From Ophiura sarsii (Eukaryota > Echinodermata > Ophiuroidea > Amphilepidida > Ophiuridae), in assembly GCA_035610835.1 (NCBI GenBank), contig CM069455.1:50510639-50574638 (forward strand): a stretch of 64,000 nt of DNA. The letters run 5' to 3'. Made by a program: the position numbers and the translations under genes. Shown piece after piece: positions 10,101-24,500 of this stretch. Positions within the stretch are counted from its first letter, which is position 1. The number at the start of each line of letters is the position of its first letter. The notes under the pieces are model-generated. The model was not told the origin of the DNA. It worked only from the letters and a program-made list of their open reading frames with translations, and searched no databases.

Positions 10101-13100
10101 TACATTAACACTTTCCATGCAGCAGGTGTCTGTCTGCAGACGACATTCTAAAATGTCACAAAATATTTCAGAAAATTTACAATTATTGAATTCCATTATC
10201 ATATTTGGAATCAGCATGAGAAGTGCATTGAAATAAGTACAAACATGCCTCGTATTAATTCAGTAATTCATGAGATAAGACTTGGGGAAGGTTCTGACAA
10301 ATCTGTTTTGTATAATATGGAAAACTAGTAGACGTGTGGAAAGTGTTAAGAATTTCAAGTGAAAATCTATGCAAGCTACAGCACTATAGCAAGGTTTCTG
10401 TTGATAGTAATTATTAACCCATAGGTGTGGTTTTGGGAATAAAACCAGGGGAATGATCAGCATTGAGAATCAAACCCAGGTTGCCTGCATACAATTCCCA
10501 CTCCCATATAAGTAAGCCACAGATTCAGCTTTTTCATCCCATGTGAATTATAGTCTGCTAGATTGCGCCACAAAAATAACTAGGGAAGCATGCGCTACCA
10601 GCAACTATAGTTTGATCAGTTCCAAATTGGCGAAAGCCTCCTTACAGCAACAGCGAATTAATACAGAAGGATCATCATATATGCATGATACATGCGTACA
10701 GTCAAAACCGTGTGCGTGTGGCCATAATCTTGCGCGTGTACTTGATTACGCTTAGCTTGATTACGCTTGGATTACTTTTGTGCGCGTAGAGATAAAAAAT
10801 GAAAATCTCTCGCCAATTTGGAACTGATCAAATTATAGTAGAGTAGTATTTCTTAGTACTCGGGTTGGTTAGGGTTATTAAATCCCATGCCTTTTTTCCA
10901 GGGGGCTATGTAAAATGAAAGTAACAGCGTAATTGTGATATGATGACTTATCCTAAGGCATACTCCCACAACTGCCAAGATTAGCCCTATGACTCCAATC
11001 AGTGTGCACAATCTTCAGTTACCTATCCTAGTTAAAATTGATATTATAGGCAGTGTTACCAAAATCAATATTTTGTAGCCCAACAAACACCTATTGCATA
11101 AATTTAAGAATCTTCCTACAAATGTAAGTGACTTATTATAGAGAGATTCTTGAACTCTTTAGTGACTTAACGCTTTGCACGCGGCAGGCAGCTGCAGACG
11201 ACATTCCAAAATTTCACAAAATGTTTCAAAAATGTCAAAATTATTGAATTTCATTACCATATTTGGAATCACCTTGAGAAATGCATTGACATAAGTACAA
11301 ACATGCCTAGTATAGGGTCAGTAATCCTTGAGATAGACTTTGAAAAGTGTGAAAGATTTCTGAAAAATCTGTTTTGTGTATGGTAAAAATAATAGCCGCG
11401 TGGAAAGTGTTAAGAAGAGAGATTCTTTAACTGTTCTTAAGCCTTGTTCAGACGAGTATTAACACTGTCCACACGGCTATATTAGTTTCACAATATTTAA
11501 AATAGATTTTTCAGAAACCTTTCCCAACTTTTAAAGTCTAATCTCAAGAACTACTGAATCAATACTAGGCATGTTTGAACTTATTGTAATGCATTTCTCA
11601 TGGCGTTTCCAAATATGCTGATGAAATTTAATAATTTCGATCTTTTTGAAACATTTTGTGAAATTAAATTGAGCTTCATAGAGTAGGGCACAGGTCTAAA
11701 GTTTGACATGGGTGCTATTTCATGAAGATGGAATTTAATTTCATAACAATCCATAAGGGAGTGTTCATAGATACTTTGGTGGGGGGTTGGTAGGAAAAAT
11801 GGAGGGGGGACCAGAAAAAACAGTCTCTCAAAAGGGACCACAACAAAAACAAAGGTACTTAAAGGGGGGGGGGGGGGTGGTAAGGGGGGATGTTCACGCA
11901 TATCTACTATTGCTCGATTACTTGGACATATTGGGGGGGGGGGGGGATCAAGAAAAAAATTAACAGTTGGGGGGGGGGGGGGGGTCAAGAAGAAAAAATA
12001 TATCTGAGGCTAAACAAAATTCCAGCCCACCAAAGTATTTATGAACACTCCCTAAGAAATAAGAGTTGAAAACTCTAAGCAATTTTGCCATGTATTTATG
12101 CTACAAGAGTCCATATTATCTCAAATTGGAGTAAAATTACCATAAAAAGTAGCCAAGAATATCTATGCTAATCGTGGGTCCCAAATTAGATTAATTTGTT
12201 AAAATGATTATTTGATGGATACCGTTCATTTTAGCCCAGTAAAGCTTGTAGATAATGAAGACAACATGGCTTGTTTATTATGCACTTGTCATTTGCTGTC
12301 CCCGCTCCTGGGGACCCTGGCCTTGCCGAAAAATAGCAGGGACTTTAGCGGAGGAATACTCAAAATGGGTGCCCCGGTACCCGGGACAATAGCCGGGGTT
12401 TTAGCGGGGATGTACAATTAGGCAGCCAGGCCCCCCGGGCTGTCGTACTGAGATGTACCCGGGACTGATACCCCACTGTTACCCAATGTTGTATGAGCCA
12501 GGGCTGTGACATTTTGCCCGGCTGTCAGGGGCCGGGACTGTACCCAGGGTTGTACCAGGGATGTTCCAATATTTAGTGCCCCGTACCCCCGGGACAATAC
12601 CTGGAGAAGCGGGGGATATACCTTTTCGTCAAAGTAATTTCCCCCGCTAAGTCCCGCAAGGCCAGGATCCCCAGGAGCGGGGACAGCAAATGACAAGCGC
12701 ATTAGCTGTGCTTGTATTCACTGTAAATTGGGCAATTTCATTGGCAACACTAAACCAATCCTAGACCTACTACAATTACGTCCCTTGATGGCAGATATTA
12801 CTAACATTTTTCGCAAGAAAGATAAACTCGTGGTGAAAATCAGTCCATTTGTTTTTCTAATCTTCTCCATGAAAACCTATCCTTCTCTGTCTATGTTTGA
12901 TTTTGGGAAAGTACATGATCAGTAACCGCTTTATGCAGGGTATATCCTTTCGCTTTTCAATTGTCTTTTTATGTCAGAAGTTAGAATTTGCGGAGTATAT
13001 ATTGCGTGCAAATGACGGATTTCTTTTAGGGTATCCTTTCACTTTTCAATTGACTTTTTATGTGAAAAGTGAGAATTCCGAGAGTATATATTGCATGCAA

Positions 13101-15242
13101 ATGACAGAATTCTTTTACAAATTTCTCATGGTTAAAATCAAATTGTCTATCCATTTCTGATTAAGTGATGCCGATAATTCCTGCTATATTGGTGGCGGAT
13201 GGATCTTTCGGGTAGGGCCAGTCAGGCATTTTTTGTTTGTTTAATTTTTATCAAAAAAGATAATTTCAAAATCTTTTCATATGGAAAGGTTTCTGGCTGT
13301 TTGTCCATTATAATACATGTTTACTATTAATACAAGCTCACCGACTGTATGCACACTCACGGCACAGGTCAATGCACAGTTACTACTAACATGAATAATG
13401 CATGACTCTATCACGGCCCGCTGCACTGTGATAGCCAGCATAGGTAAATGTGGATTGTACCACTTATGTGTATGGGGAGCAGTATGGTGATCAATAATTG
13501 ACACGCACATCAGACCATACAACAAAAACCTTGGTTATTCTTTTCATCTTGCCCATCTAGGTTTTGAGTTTTATTTATTCATTTTTTATCCACTTAACTT
13601 CAACTTTACAAATAACATACTTTACCAAACAATGATACAATAACAATATCCCCTATACACAAAAATGGTGCGGTCCAAATGAAAAATGTATCATATTTTG
13701 TCCCCGATTTTGTCCAATATTTCCAATAATACAGCAGTATTGAACTTTAAACCAGAAGTGGTACACGCTGGCAATACTAAGCCAACGTTCTCTTATAAAA
13801 TATTGTAAAATCACTGACAAAAAACGGTGTTAAACGACGAAAACCGGAGCTTGATGCACGAACGAAATTTATGTTGAGCAACCCGATCTTAGTTACCCGT
13901 GTCAACATCCGCCTCTACACAATCGATCCCGCGACTCGGGTCACGCTCATTTTGATTGGATAGATAAAATAACGATAGTCTTGTTTTGCTCTGTCCGATT
14001 TTTCTAGCCAACCAATCATAGTAAGTTTTACAAATAATCTTAATGAAGGCATCTGGCAGGGATGGACACTTCCTACACGGTCAAAGGTTAAATATTTTAT
14101 GAATGGGAGAGCCGTGAAGTCGGGCCTCTGCGTGTGTGTACATGCGTATGCAATGCAATTCAATGGGGTCTATGCTTAGGTTGAACACAGAATTTGGGGG
14201 TAACGGGATGAAATGTTGAGCTTCTGCACGGACGGTCCGACGAGATGTTACAATCGATTTCTTTGAAATTAAATTATGATAATAAGAAACATATACAGAT
14301 CACCATGTATAGTCCGGCTTAAATTCAAGTTATTTCGTTTTCATACAACAACCATTTTTGGGCAGAAACACGAAAATCTCCCTATACCCAATATACGGTG
14401 ACATGCGTGCACGGAGCAAATGAGACCACTTTGCCATATGTTTGTTTTGTTTTTTAAGTCAAAATATTTTTCAGATATAAGTCAAAATGTTGTGAATCTT
14501 ACAAGAAAGTGAAAATGTGGCCAATTTACTGGCACTCAATGTTTCATCAATTTTAAACAACTCTTTGGATGAATAATTTGTTATGTATTTCTTGTGTTAT
14601 ACATTATTTTGACTTGTTGCAATACAATATTCCATGTCAGTCTAGACAACCATAGTGAGTGTTTTGTTTGGATAGTTTTTTCCCCATCATATTAGTTCAA
14701 AATGTCCACCCGTAATATAACCAAATTCTTTATTCACTATGGCAAAGAAATGTTAAGGATACACTGTTAGATGTTGGAGCGGAAGTTGGGGTTGGAGTTT
14801 TGTTGTTGTTTTTGTTTATTTAATTTTAATTGTTGGGAGGGGTAGTTTTCCTTTTCCAAATACATACATACATACATACATACAATAGGCTTTTATATAG
14901 CGCCATTTCAAATATCATTGGCTATGTCCTATTGTATATCCCTTTGGATCTATTTCTTATATCTGCTCCTCTCATAACCCTAACCAGGTTTTTAACCGGG
15001 ATCACAATTTTTGAAGAGAAAACACCAACTAAATCGCCGGGAATCGATCCAGGGACCCTCCGCAGGTTGTCCCACCCACTACCCTCAACTACACGTTCGC
15101 GCAGTATACCATGCTCACTATGCTCGGTTGATTACATCATCGAAAACCGGCCACACATGCACTTGGAGATGGGCTTAGAAGTATAGTATTTTGTAGCACT
15201 CGGGGGTAGGGTTAAGAAAACATTTAGAAATATCCTAATGGT

Positions 15243-15274
<32 letters not shown>

Positions 15275-15541
15275 GGGGGGGGGGAGGGGTAGTTTTACTT
15301 TTCCAAATAGCATTGTCCTATTTATATCCCTTGGGGTCTATTTCTTATCTCTGCTCCTCTCATAACCCTAACCAGGTTTTGAACCTGGATCACAATTTTT
15401 GAAGAGAAAACACCAACTAAAGCCCTCAGCTACACGTTCGCGCAGTATACCATGCTCACTATGTTCGGTTGATTACATCATCGAAAACCGGCCACACATG
15501 CACTTGGAGATGGGCTTAGAAGTATAGTATTTTGTAGCACT

Positions 15542-15573
<32 letters not shown>

Positions 15574-18500
15574 AGGGGTAGGGTTAAGAAAACATTTAGA
15601 AATATTCTACCAACCCATTGAATATTGATTTAAAAGTCGCTTGCAGCTACAAATCCATGGTTTGGCCATTTCAGCACTGAAAGCAAAGTTTCACAGAGTT
15701 TATTCCCACAATGCAAATGTTGCATGACAATGATTACAGACGAAAGGTTAATCCATTGACTTTCTAAGGCTCATTGCATTATGGGATTGAATTTCAATAC
15801 AACCAAGGCATATAACCAAGCTTCCAGCGTTGAAAATATTGGGCCAAATTTCTGGCAACACTTTTTGTGTTACTGTAAAACCAGAAATGTTCGCATGCAT
15901 TTAAAATTGGCTAATTTTGAATATTTCTAATCTAGCTTGTAGCAGTGCATCAGTGACATAGCTAGGGTATTCATATTGGGGGGAGGGGACGAGTAATGCA
16001 ATGAACCGACAAGATTTTTGTCCCGACTTTACACCTATTTTTGGTACGATCGAGGTACATTTTGGCTCTAAACAAGCTTGTAGCAATGAATGTTGCATTT
16101 TGGGGACACACGCACGCATAGTGTGCGAATTTTTTTCATCTGTGTACTTTTGACCATCATAATTCCATGATACCTGTGGTCAAATGAACCGACAGTGCCA
16201 ATCTCAACCGACACGACATCAATATTGGGGGCGATCTCCCCCTCGCCACCCCTCTGGCGACGCCACTGCAGTGCATTGCAAAATAATTCCTAAGTTTACA
16301 TACACACAACATTTTCATGCTGTGAATTAGGCTAGTATTGCTGATTCGTGAAATTTTAAACTCTCGAACATTTCTGGTTTTACAGTGTATTTCTACGTGT
16401 CCATGGGGATGTGTCAAGTGCACTGACGGTAGTCATTGGGTAAATTTGAAAGTCTCACGACATCCAAGAACCAAATACATTCAATCCAGCAAATATTACA
16501 TACTTTACAGTTTTCAAAAGTGTTTACTGAGCAATTGAAGTTAACGTATAGAACATGTTTAAATTGGAAGTCTAGCCATGCCCAAAAACGGAAATACATT
16601 AAATTCTACGGCAAATGTTATGCAGGATATTTTCGAAAGCTTGCCAGATTCTTGACTGAGCTGTTGAAATCCCTGTATAATGTATTTTATTGAACAAACC
16701 AACAAGAAAAACCTTCTTTGAAAAAAGATGGTCTGTTGAAATGGCATTGAATATTAAATTAATAGTTTATAACATATATGTGCGACTCTTAGAGTGATTA
16801 CAACTTCTTGTTGGCTGAACTTTGAGCTTCTGCTGGTAAAAGAAGAAGAAAAAAAAGAGAAAAAAATCCGCCCACCCGAGGGTGGGCATCTGAGACAAAC
16901 CTTCTTTGTTTGACCTAATGTAATTATTAGGACCCTATACTTATAAACACATTTTTATTTCAAACTGATTATGCCTGCAGGTAAATGGAGGGCTGGTGAT
17001 AGCAATCTGTCCAATGAAGACTTACTCAAGATCCTGCAAGAGTTCAAGGAGAGCGGTGGAACACAAGACGACGTCTTCAAAAAGGTGAGTTAGGGTGGGG
17101 ATGAAAATGAGGGATGGGTGTCTGGGGCTATCCTTGGTTTAAGACTGCACAAAATGAGCCTAACATGTAGTCTAATATCAAAGGATTAATTGAGTTGCGA
17201 CCAAGGGAAAAAAAACCTATTCTTCAAATTTGAAGAAAAAAATGAAAACAAATCTTGGCATGGTTGACTTTGTTTACTTTTACGCAAAATTTTCAAAAAG
17301 TGTTGACATTTAAAAAAAAAGGTGTTTGAACATGAAAATAAAACCTTGTCATTCTTCCGAAGAGGTCTGTCCGCCTGTAGTGGCAATTATTTCAGACAAA
17401 TTATGTCAACATGGAACCAACGCAAGTTGAAAGGGGGTCTAAAGGGATACTCAAGGGGTAGACAGATGGGTGGTCAAGGGAAACCAACAATCCCTTCAAA
17501 TAAGGCCAACATTTTTTGTTTGTTAATTGTACTCTTCCGACCAACCCTAATTTGAAAACTGACAAAAAATTGGTTTTTTTGGGTTTTACTGTACAAATGA
17601 ATACCGACTCTAATTTTGGAGATTTTTTTTTCTTCCAGAATTTTACCTTCCAGGAATACACTAACATATTTGAAAACTGTTTTTTACTCTTCTAAATTAT
17701 TCCAATTCACATCTTATTTAGCAACTATTTTAAAGTTGATTATACATCTTTCGAATGTGAATTACAATCAAACAATTTACTTTCCTTCGCCTAAGATGGA
17801 TTAGCTATAGTACACACCACATGTTTCCAATGAGAGATTAAAAAAAATGACAAACATACTTTGTTGAGCCAATAATTTGAATCCGTTTATCAACTACTTT
17901 TTTATAAACCCAATTATTTTTTCAATACAGGGTTGCAAGACTACCAATGTAAGTGATAAGTGATGAGAGTAACTTTAGAATACCCTACCAATATCCCAAT
18001 CCATTGTAGAATGATTAATCCAATTGTCGTCGACAAAGAGGTTTAGCACTGGCCCTACCTGTGAGCAAAATAATGAGCGTGTAGGCGGTAACATTCTTGG
18101 TGCCATAGATACGATCGGACCAATCGGATCGGTGCGTTGGCATACGTTCAGGCCACGTTCAGGCCATATGCTATGGTGTCTGCTCAAAGTCATGTGGCTC
18201 TATTCCACCAATGGGAACCGCTCTTCCGTGTTTACAGAAAAGAAGTGCTGAACTTCTTTGCTGTTGACTAGAATGGGGTTGAATATGAGTATCTCATTAC
18301 AAATAATTAAGGCTGGAAAGATGCCTTATTTTTCTGGGAAGCAAACCTTTTTTTTCCTCCAAATTGAAGGCCAGAGTTCCCTACATATTTCTTTACTTCA
18401 AATGTTCTCCTAATTTCATGGGGATGAGACTCCTCAATTATTAATCCAAACCTTTGAATAATTGTTACATTTCAGATCAAAGTTTCATTTGAAAAAGAAG

Positions 18501-21500
18501 AAAAAAAACCTCACAAAAATTAAGATTAAATTTGAAAAGAAGAAAAAAGAAAGAGAAAAAACTATAAATGATTTGGACCAAGATAATTTATTCCAAATCA
18601 GGAATTATTTTGACCATTGATTTTCTGATACGGCCGCAAAAGGTGTCACAAGCAAAAGATAAGAAACTCTCAATCAACTTGCATTGGCTTTAAAGAAAAT
18701 AACACAAATGGTATGGTATTTTATAAGACTCCATCAAAGTAATGTTTGCTGACCCCACCATGGCAGTAATAATTTTGAATTTGTTTACAGCTAATGTGAC
18801 TAAAATAATTCATAATATTAATGTTGTCTAAATACTGTGATGATAGTAATTGTGTGACTAATTTCAATAACAAAGTCGTGTGCATGGATTGAAATTCAGA
18901 TTTGGTTTGGTCGGGGGGTGTGCCGCTGGAGATTCAAAACCCCTACCCATTTCTAAGGGTGATTTTGGAAAAATCGGTACCCATTTTTAGGGGTTTTGCT
19001 TCATTTTAGACCAAATTTTCGCAAATTATCGGGAAAAAAGACCAAATTTTCGCGAAAATAGACCCATGTCTAAGGATTTTTCAGTTGAAAAGCCTACCCA
19101 TGGCTAAGGATGTCTCATGAAAAAACAACCCACTGGAGCGGCACGTCCCCGTATGCCTTACATACGTGAGTACCCCCCCCCCCCCTGGGATGTTCCTCCA
19201 AATGAGCTAAAATGTTACCCAAACTATTTTGTTGTATTTCTTTTAATATACACTTTTTTCTTGCATTACCAACCCTTACAGCCCTGAACCCCATGAAATC
19301 CGATTTGAAAACTATGCTGGCAGCATGTGTCGCCTCAGTCTATCTGGCCGGGCGCAGACGGCGGGTGATAAATACGCTTGGAATTGTTAATTACGGGCAC
19401 GTGACCCCCTGGCCGAGTGGACTAAGACACGGTCATCCATGCTGGAGGACCCGGGATCGAATCCCGTGGTCGGGAAGTCCGGTTTTCCCCCTCCAAATTT
19501 CACCCATTTCTACCCCGGATACTTTTTTTCAACATTTCCATCCCAAAAGGGTTAGGGTGGGTTATTATACACTTTTTTTCTAGCATTACCTTATCAAGCC
19601 ACTCACAGATCCTGCAATTTTGACTCCCCTTCCTCCCCAAGTAAGGCCAAGAAATAAAATTGTTATGTTGCCCTCAGCGACCGACCCAAAGATTTCAAAA
19701 TCAGGGTCACAATATTATTTATATTTTAAGATTTAAATTTTCCCCAATTTGTCAAAATATTACTATTTTTGCTTGAAATGAATAAGTTTGCTTGAATAGA
19801 TTGCTTGAATAGAATTTTTTTGACTTTACACCTATTTTTGGCACGAGTGAGATACATTTTGGCTCTAAACCAGCTTGTTCCAACGAATATTGCATTTTGG
19901 GGTAACCTATGCGCGTGTAGCGCGCGAACATTTTTAATCTGTGTACTTTTGACCATCATAATTCCATGATTCCTCTGGTCAAATGAACCGACAGTGCCAA
20001 TCTCAACCGACACGACGTCAATATTGGGGGGAACGATCGCCCCCCTCGCCCCTCTGGCTACGCCACTGTCTGTCAGTAATATTTGTCAGCCAAAAAAAGA
20101 AAAAAGGAAACCGTTTTATTTCATGGGGACTCTACCTGACAAATATGGCTCAGTATGTAAAGGGTTAAAATATTTGTGTATTAGGCCCTTCACAATTTAT
20201 TTTGAGTTTCCTGTTGGAGTTATAAAAAAAAAGACGAGGTGGCTTTTAATGATTAGTTATTTTAAGTTAAAACTATCTTTATTATTTTTATTTCGAAACT
20301 AATTATTTTGTGGTCGCAACCCCTGTCGCAACCACTTTTCAACCCCTTATATCGAGGACTCTGCATTCAATTATTTTCTAAGTATGATTAATTTTATACC
20401 CACTTAGTAATGCAATCATGTTCTATGTTTGAACATCATCTTATCTGATATGATGACAGTCGGAAAGTAGCAAATGAAGTTTATTGAAAGTCATTTTAAA
20501 GGCGAAAATCCTAAATAAATTAAAAATAATTAAATATTTTGTAATTCTCAATTCTCAATTTTGGATGCGGGCGGCAACAGGAAACTCAAAATCAATTGTG
20601 AAGAGCCTTATATACAATCAATGTATGGTTGGAAAGTCCATACACTTTTAAGCTGAAAGTTGATAGTCTGAGATTTACATGACATGTCATCTGTAGCAGG
20701 ATCAATTTCATATTCTGTTAATATCTACTTTACTTTACATTTTTTGACTCTCAATAGAGGGATATTGTTGCATCATGTGACCTCATTTTGAGCAGTGTTG
20801 CCATACCTTGAGCACACATGTGGCTTCAACAATCGAGGACCCTAGATCTAAAAGGGGGTTAAGTCACATTGAGAAAAATGGCAAAAACTGGGTTTCATTG
20901 TGTCCATGTGTGGACTTGACCCACTCGGGTTGTACCTCACATGGACTCTTACATAGCTTTACCACATGACTTAACTGTAACATTTGAACAGAGGGTGCAG
21001 AGATCCTCCTTGTAGCAGAAACTGATACTAACTACAATTTCACAAGATTGTGACTTAACCCCCTTTTAGATCTAGGGTCTCAGCACACATACCTAACCTA
21101 GATAATTATACATTGTATTTTTAAGGCACCATTGTCCCCCCCCCCCCCCCCCCCCCCCCCATTCCAAATCACAGCGCGCCAAATGAAAATATGGGGCACG
21201 GCACTAAATCCTCCCGCATTTGGTGTATTGTTCCGAAAAATAGTATTTAGTGAAAAGTTTGATCGTCCCAAGAGAAACAAATGGTCTTGCGAAGGGAAAA
21301 TCATGATGTGCATTTGGCGCAAATGTTTAGTTGAAATTGATTTAAATCTACACCCATACACACTTTTCAGTGTGTTTAGACATGTGCTTAAATTAAACAA
21401 ATGTTTGAGCACTGCGCTTAGTTAAACCATTCTCAAACATTTGGGAGTAATTCTGTTATACCCTTCACAGGGGTATTCATAGTGCGTTTTTTTTTAAAGA

Positions 21501-24500
21501 ACGACGCATACTAACCGATGTTGGTGCGAAGGGTATAACAGAATTATGCCTAAATGTGCGTTTAGCTTAACACTTTCCATGCGGCTATTGGTTTTTCCAT
21601 TATACAAAACAGATTTGTCAGAAACCTATCCCAACTTTTAAGGTCTATCTCAAGGATTACTGAACCAATACTAAGCATGTTTGTACTTATTTCGATGCAT
21701 TTCTCATGGCGATTCCAAATGTCATAATGAAATTCAATAATTGTGACATTTTTTAAACATTTTGCGAAATTTTGGAATGTCGTCTGCAGATGTGTGGAAA
21801 GTGTAGAAACCTCGTTACACACAGGGGCCTTTCATAGATCATTTCAAATCCAAAAATACTCGATCAGTTCCAAATGTTTCCGATAAGCCGAGTTTGTTTC
21901 GGCATCAGTAGATGACTACAAGTCATCCATAGAAAAACAAACGTGTTTACAACCCGGTGTCTGTAATAACCTGTGTGTAGATGCGCTGGTGTTTGTGAAA
22001 GCTTGTCTTGCTCACAAAGTTGTATCTGGCGGTTTTTCAGTAACAAAAACGGTGAGATAAACGAGATTCGGGGTAATACTTTCACATTTACCGTCTTCTC
22101 GATAATTGTTGTCGTTATTGCCGGATCAACGCCATTGTTTTGATAAAAACAAAATGTTAGTCTCGCTACTAACTTTACTTCTCATCAGTGTACGCTCGTA
22201 CGTAAACATAATAAACCACTAAGCAGTCAACCAAAGCTATGAAAGCGATCAACCGTTGCGAAGAACGTACTACGCACCTACTCCACGTGACCCGTTTTTC
22301 CGAATATTTGCGGTCTCGATTTGAAATGGTCTATTGTAGCCCAATTGGGCTACCTTCCCTAAGTTTAGCAACGACTGTCACCATTTCCATTGAAGGAGGA
22401 CATTTCTTTATGCGATTGTTTTCATTGTCTCATCTGTTGCCTCTCAATGTGAAAAGCTATGTGTTATGATTCCTACACTGGATATGTAGGTCAAGATGTC
22501 ACACGGAATAAGACAGATGTCGGGAATATTGATTTTGAGTTATGGGTAAAAAGGAGTGACACATTCCTTTGATTTACAATGTTTTCTCAGTTGGTAAATT
22601 GTTTGTAACTTTAAAACTAGATTTAAAATTTGAGTGGGGTTTGGACCGTACTGTAGCATTTTCCACCCGCTTTTAAATGATAGACAAATATCAAAATTGA
22701 AAACTGCCGACATGTGACTCATTTCGCTTGATCACATCATATTATATGCTGGCAGACCAGGGGGTGGGGGCACTTAGGTATGAAATGGATAGGGGGTGTA
22801 AGGTCATCTGTTGCCTCTCAATGTAATTTAAGCTTCGAGTTCTGATTCACTGGATTTGTAGGTCAAGATGTACACATAACACAAAGAGTTCCAGACCAGG
22901 TGCTTTGATGTTGGCTAATCCAAAAGGAATAATCGGCAGTCAATAGTTAGGTCACCCAAGCCCTATATGAAAGCTATGAAGATTGTTAAACGGGTCAGTC
23001 GTCACAAACATGCACAAACACAATAGTCAAACGACCTTGCTATTGTCATGCTATTGTCAACACTCCCTACACAGAGGTCTGCAGTGCAAATCTGTACGAT
23101 TTTCGCCATGTAATGTCAATGACAGATTTCATTCCGTGGTATGAAGCTATGAGGTTTCCGTGGTCTTCGCTATCTCCAAGCAGATAGAGCAATACGTACA
23201 CGGACTTTTTTGTAGACGAGGGTTCATTTCATGATTTGGTGAGGTTTAGAATGAGTTAGGATTCCTGTAATTTTGAAGACCACGGATTTTCAAAACGTGA
23301 ATTTTCCGGCATTGTACGACATAAATTTGGTCACCAAACGTGTTTAAAACTATACATTTTACTGTTCTGCAGATGTTATTGACCCTCCTCTAAAATTCTA
23401 CATAATTTTTAACACGTTTCTTAGTTTTTGAGATGCCCAATAGACCATTTCCCGAAGCTATTTCTAGCAAATATTGCAGTCACTATGACTCCATTGTTTT
23501 CTTGCGTATAACAAAATATGACATGCAGCGTGACCTCCCTACTGGCTGTCGGGACCAAGAATCTGAGATAAACATTACATTAGCTAATTCGTTCTCCGTA
23601 GTTTGATACCTCATTCATACAAATTGAATGAATACTTTTAAAGTTATGATGATTTCAATGATGATTTCAATAACCACACCTAACAACAACAAAGTTTCAC
23701 TAGAATTGGTTTTCTATGGGATATTGATTTGTATTGTCCACTGTGTGCTATCTGAACCAGTCAGGCATCTGGATGAATGGGTAACCAGGAGTCTTTACAC
23801 ACACATTTTCACTGCGTAATCACACACTAAGCAATGATATCCACTAGAATCTTAATTTTAGTGCAACATTGTTTTCATTATTTGTGGTCATGGAGGGGGG
23901 GGGGGGGGGGCAATCAAGTATGAAAGAAATTGTGATACAAGGCTGATTATATCAAAAATATATCTTGGGACGGTGCGAATCTGAACAGGGGGCCCTATTG
24001 GGTTGCCGAGAAGAGAATGTATATCTTGCTGATGTGACAGGAAGAAAACATTAGAGGTATATATTAGAGAAGTGATGAGCAATTGTGAAAAGAGGGTCTT
24101 AAAAACCTCACATTGCTATATCAACTTTGAAGGAGAGTGTTCCCCCTTCCCCCAGGCTCGCAACAGTTACTGCAAACTCTCTGAATATATATATATATAG
24201 TCTTTCATTATCAAAAGAAGTTGTATTTGTCTTCCACTTTCGTTATTAGTTTTCGTAACCATCAGGTGATATACATGCACTTTCATGATTATATTTAGCT
24301 TGTATTTATGTTTTGAGTCTTCAACAAATTTAGAATGACAGAAATTGATACAAGGCCATGTGTACAGTATAAGTTACTCTTGGTGGGATAAAAAACAAAG
24401 GCTTGACAAATTGGATAAATTGTATACAAAGGTTGACTTTTGAAAGTCCTAAACAACTGATTAAAGGTGTATGTTCCAATCACTTTTTTGGGGCTATGAT

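Larger units (their letters stand above)
7151..16980 (+). other. Intron 1 (phase 1), 9.8 kb, repeat-filled
   Basis: Holds a poly-G run (7173-7194), a 1-kb mariner-like element (7343-8376) abutting a small MITE (8381-8589), an inverted repeat (about 9640-9905), TTAA MITEs (10105-10349, 11167-11413, 11459-11665), a MITE at 10604-10839, a G-rich TAA-flanked MITE (11757-12052), a GC-rich MITE (12286-12696), a 90-bp tandem duplication (12939-13119), two reverse-oriented SINE copies with poly-G runs (14836-15600) and a hAT nested in a MITE (15873-16385). I see nothing recognisable in 13120-14830 or 16390-16760. Confidence 0.7.
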
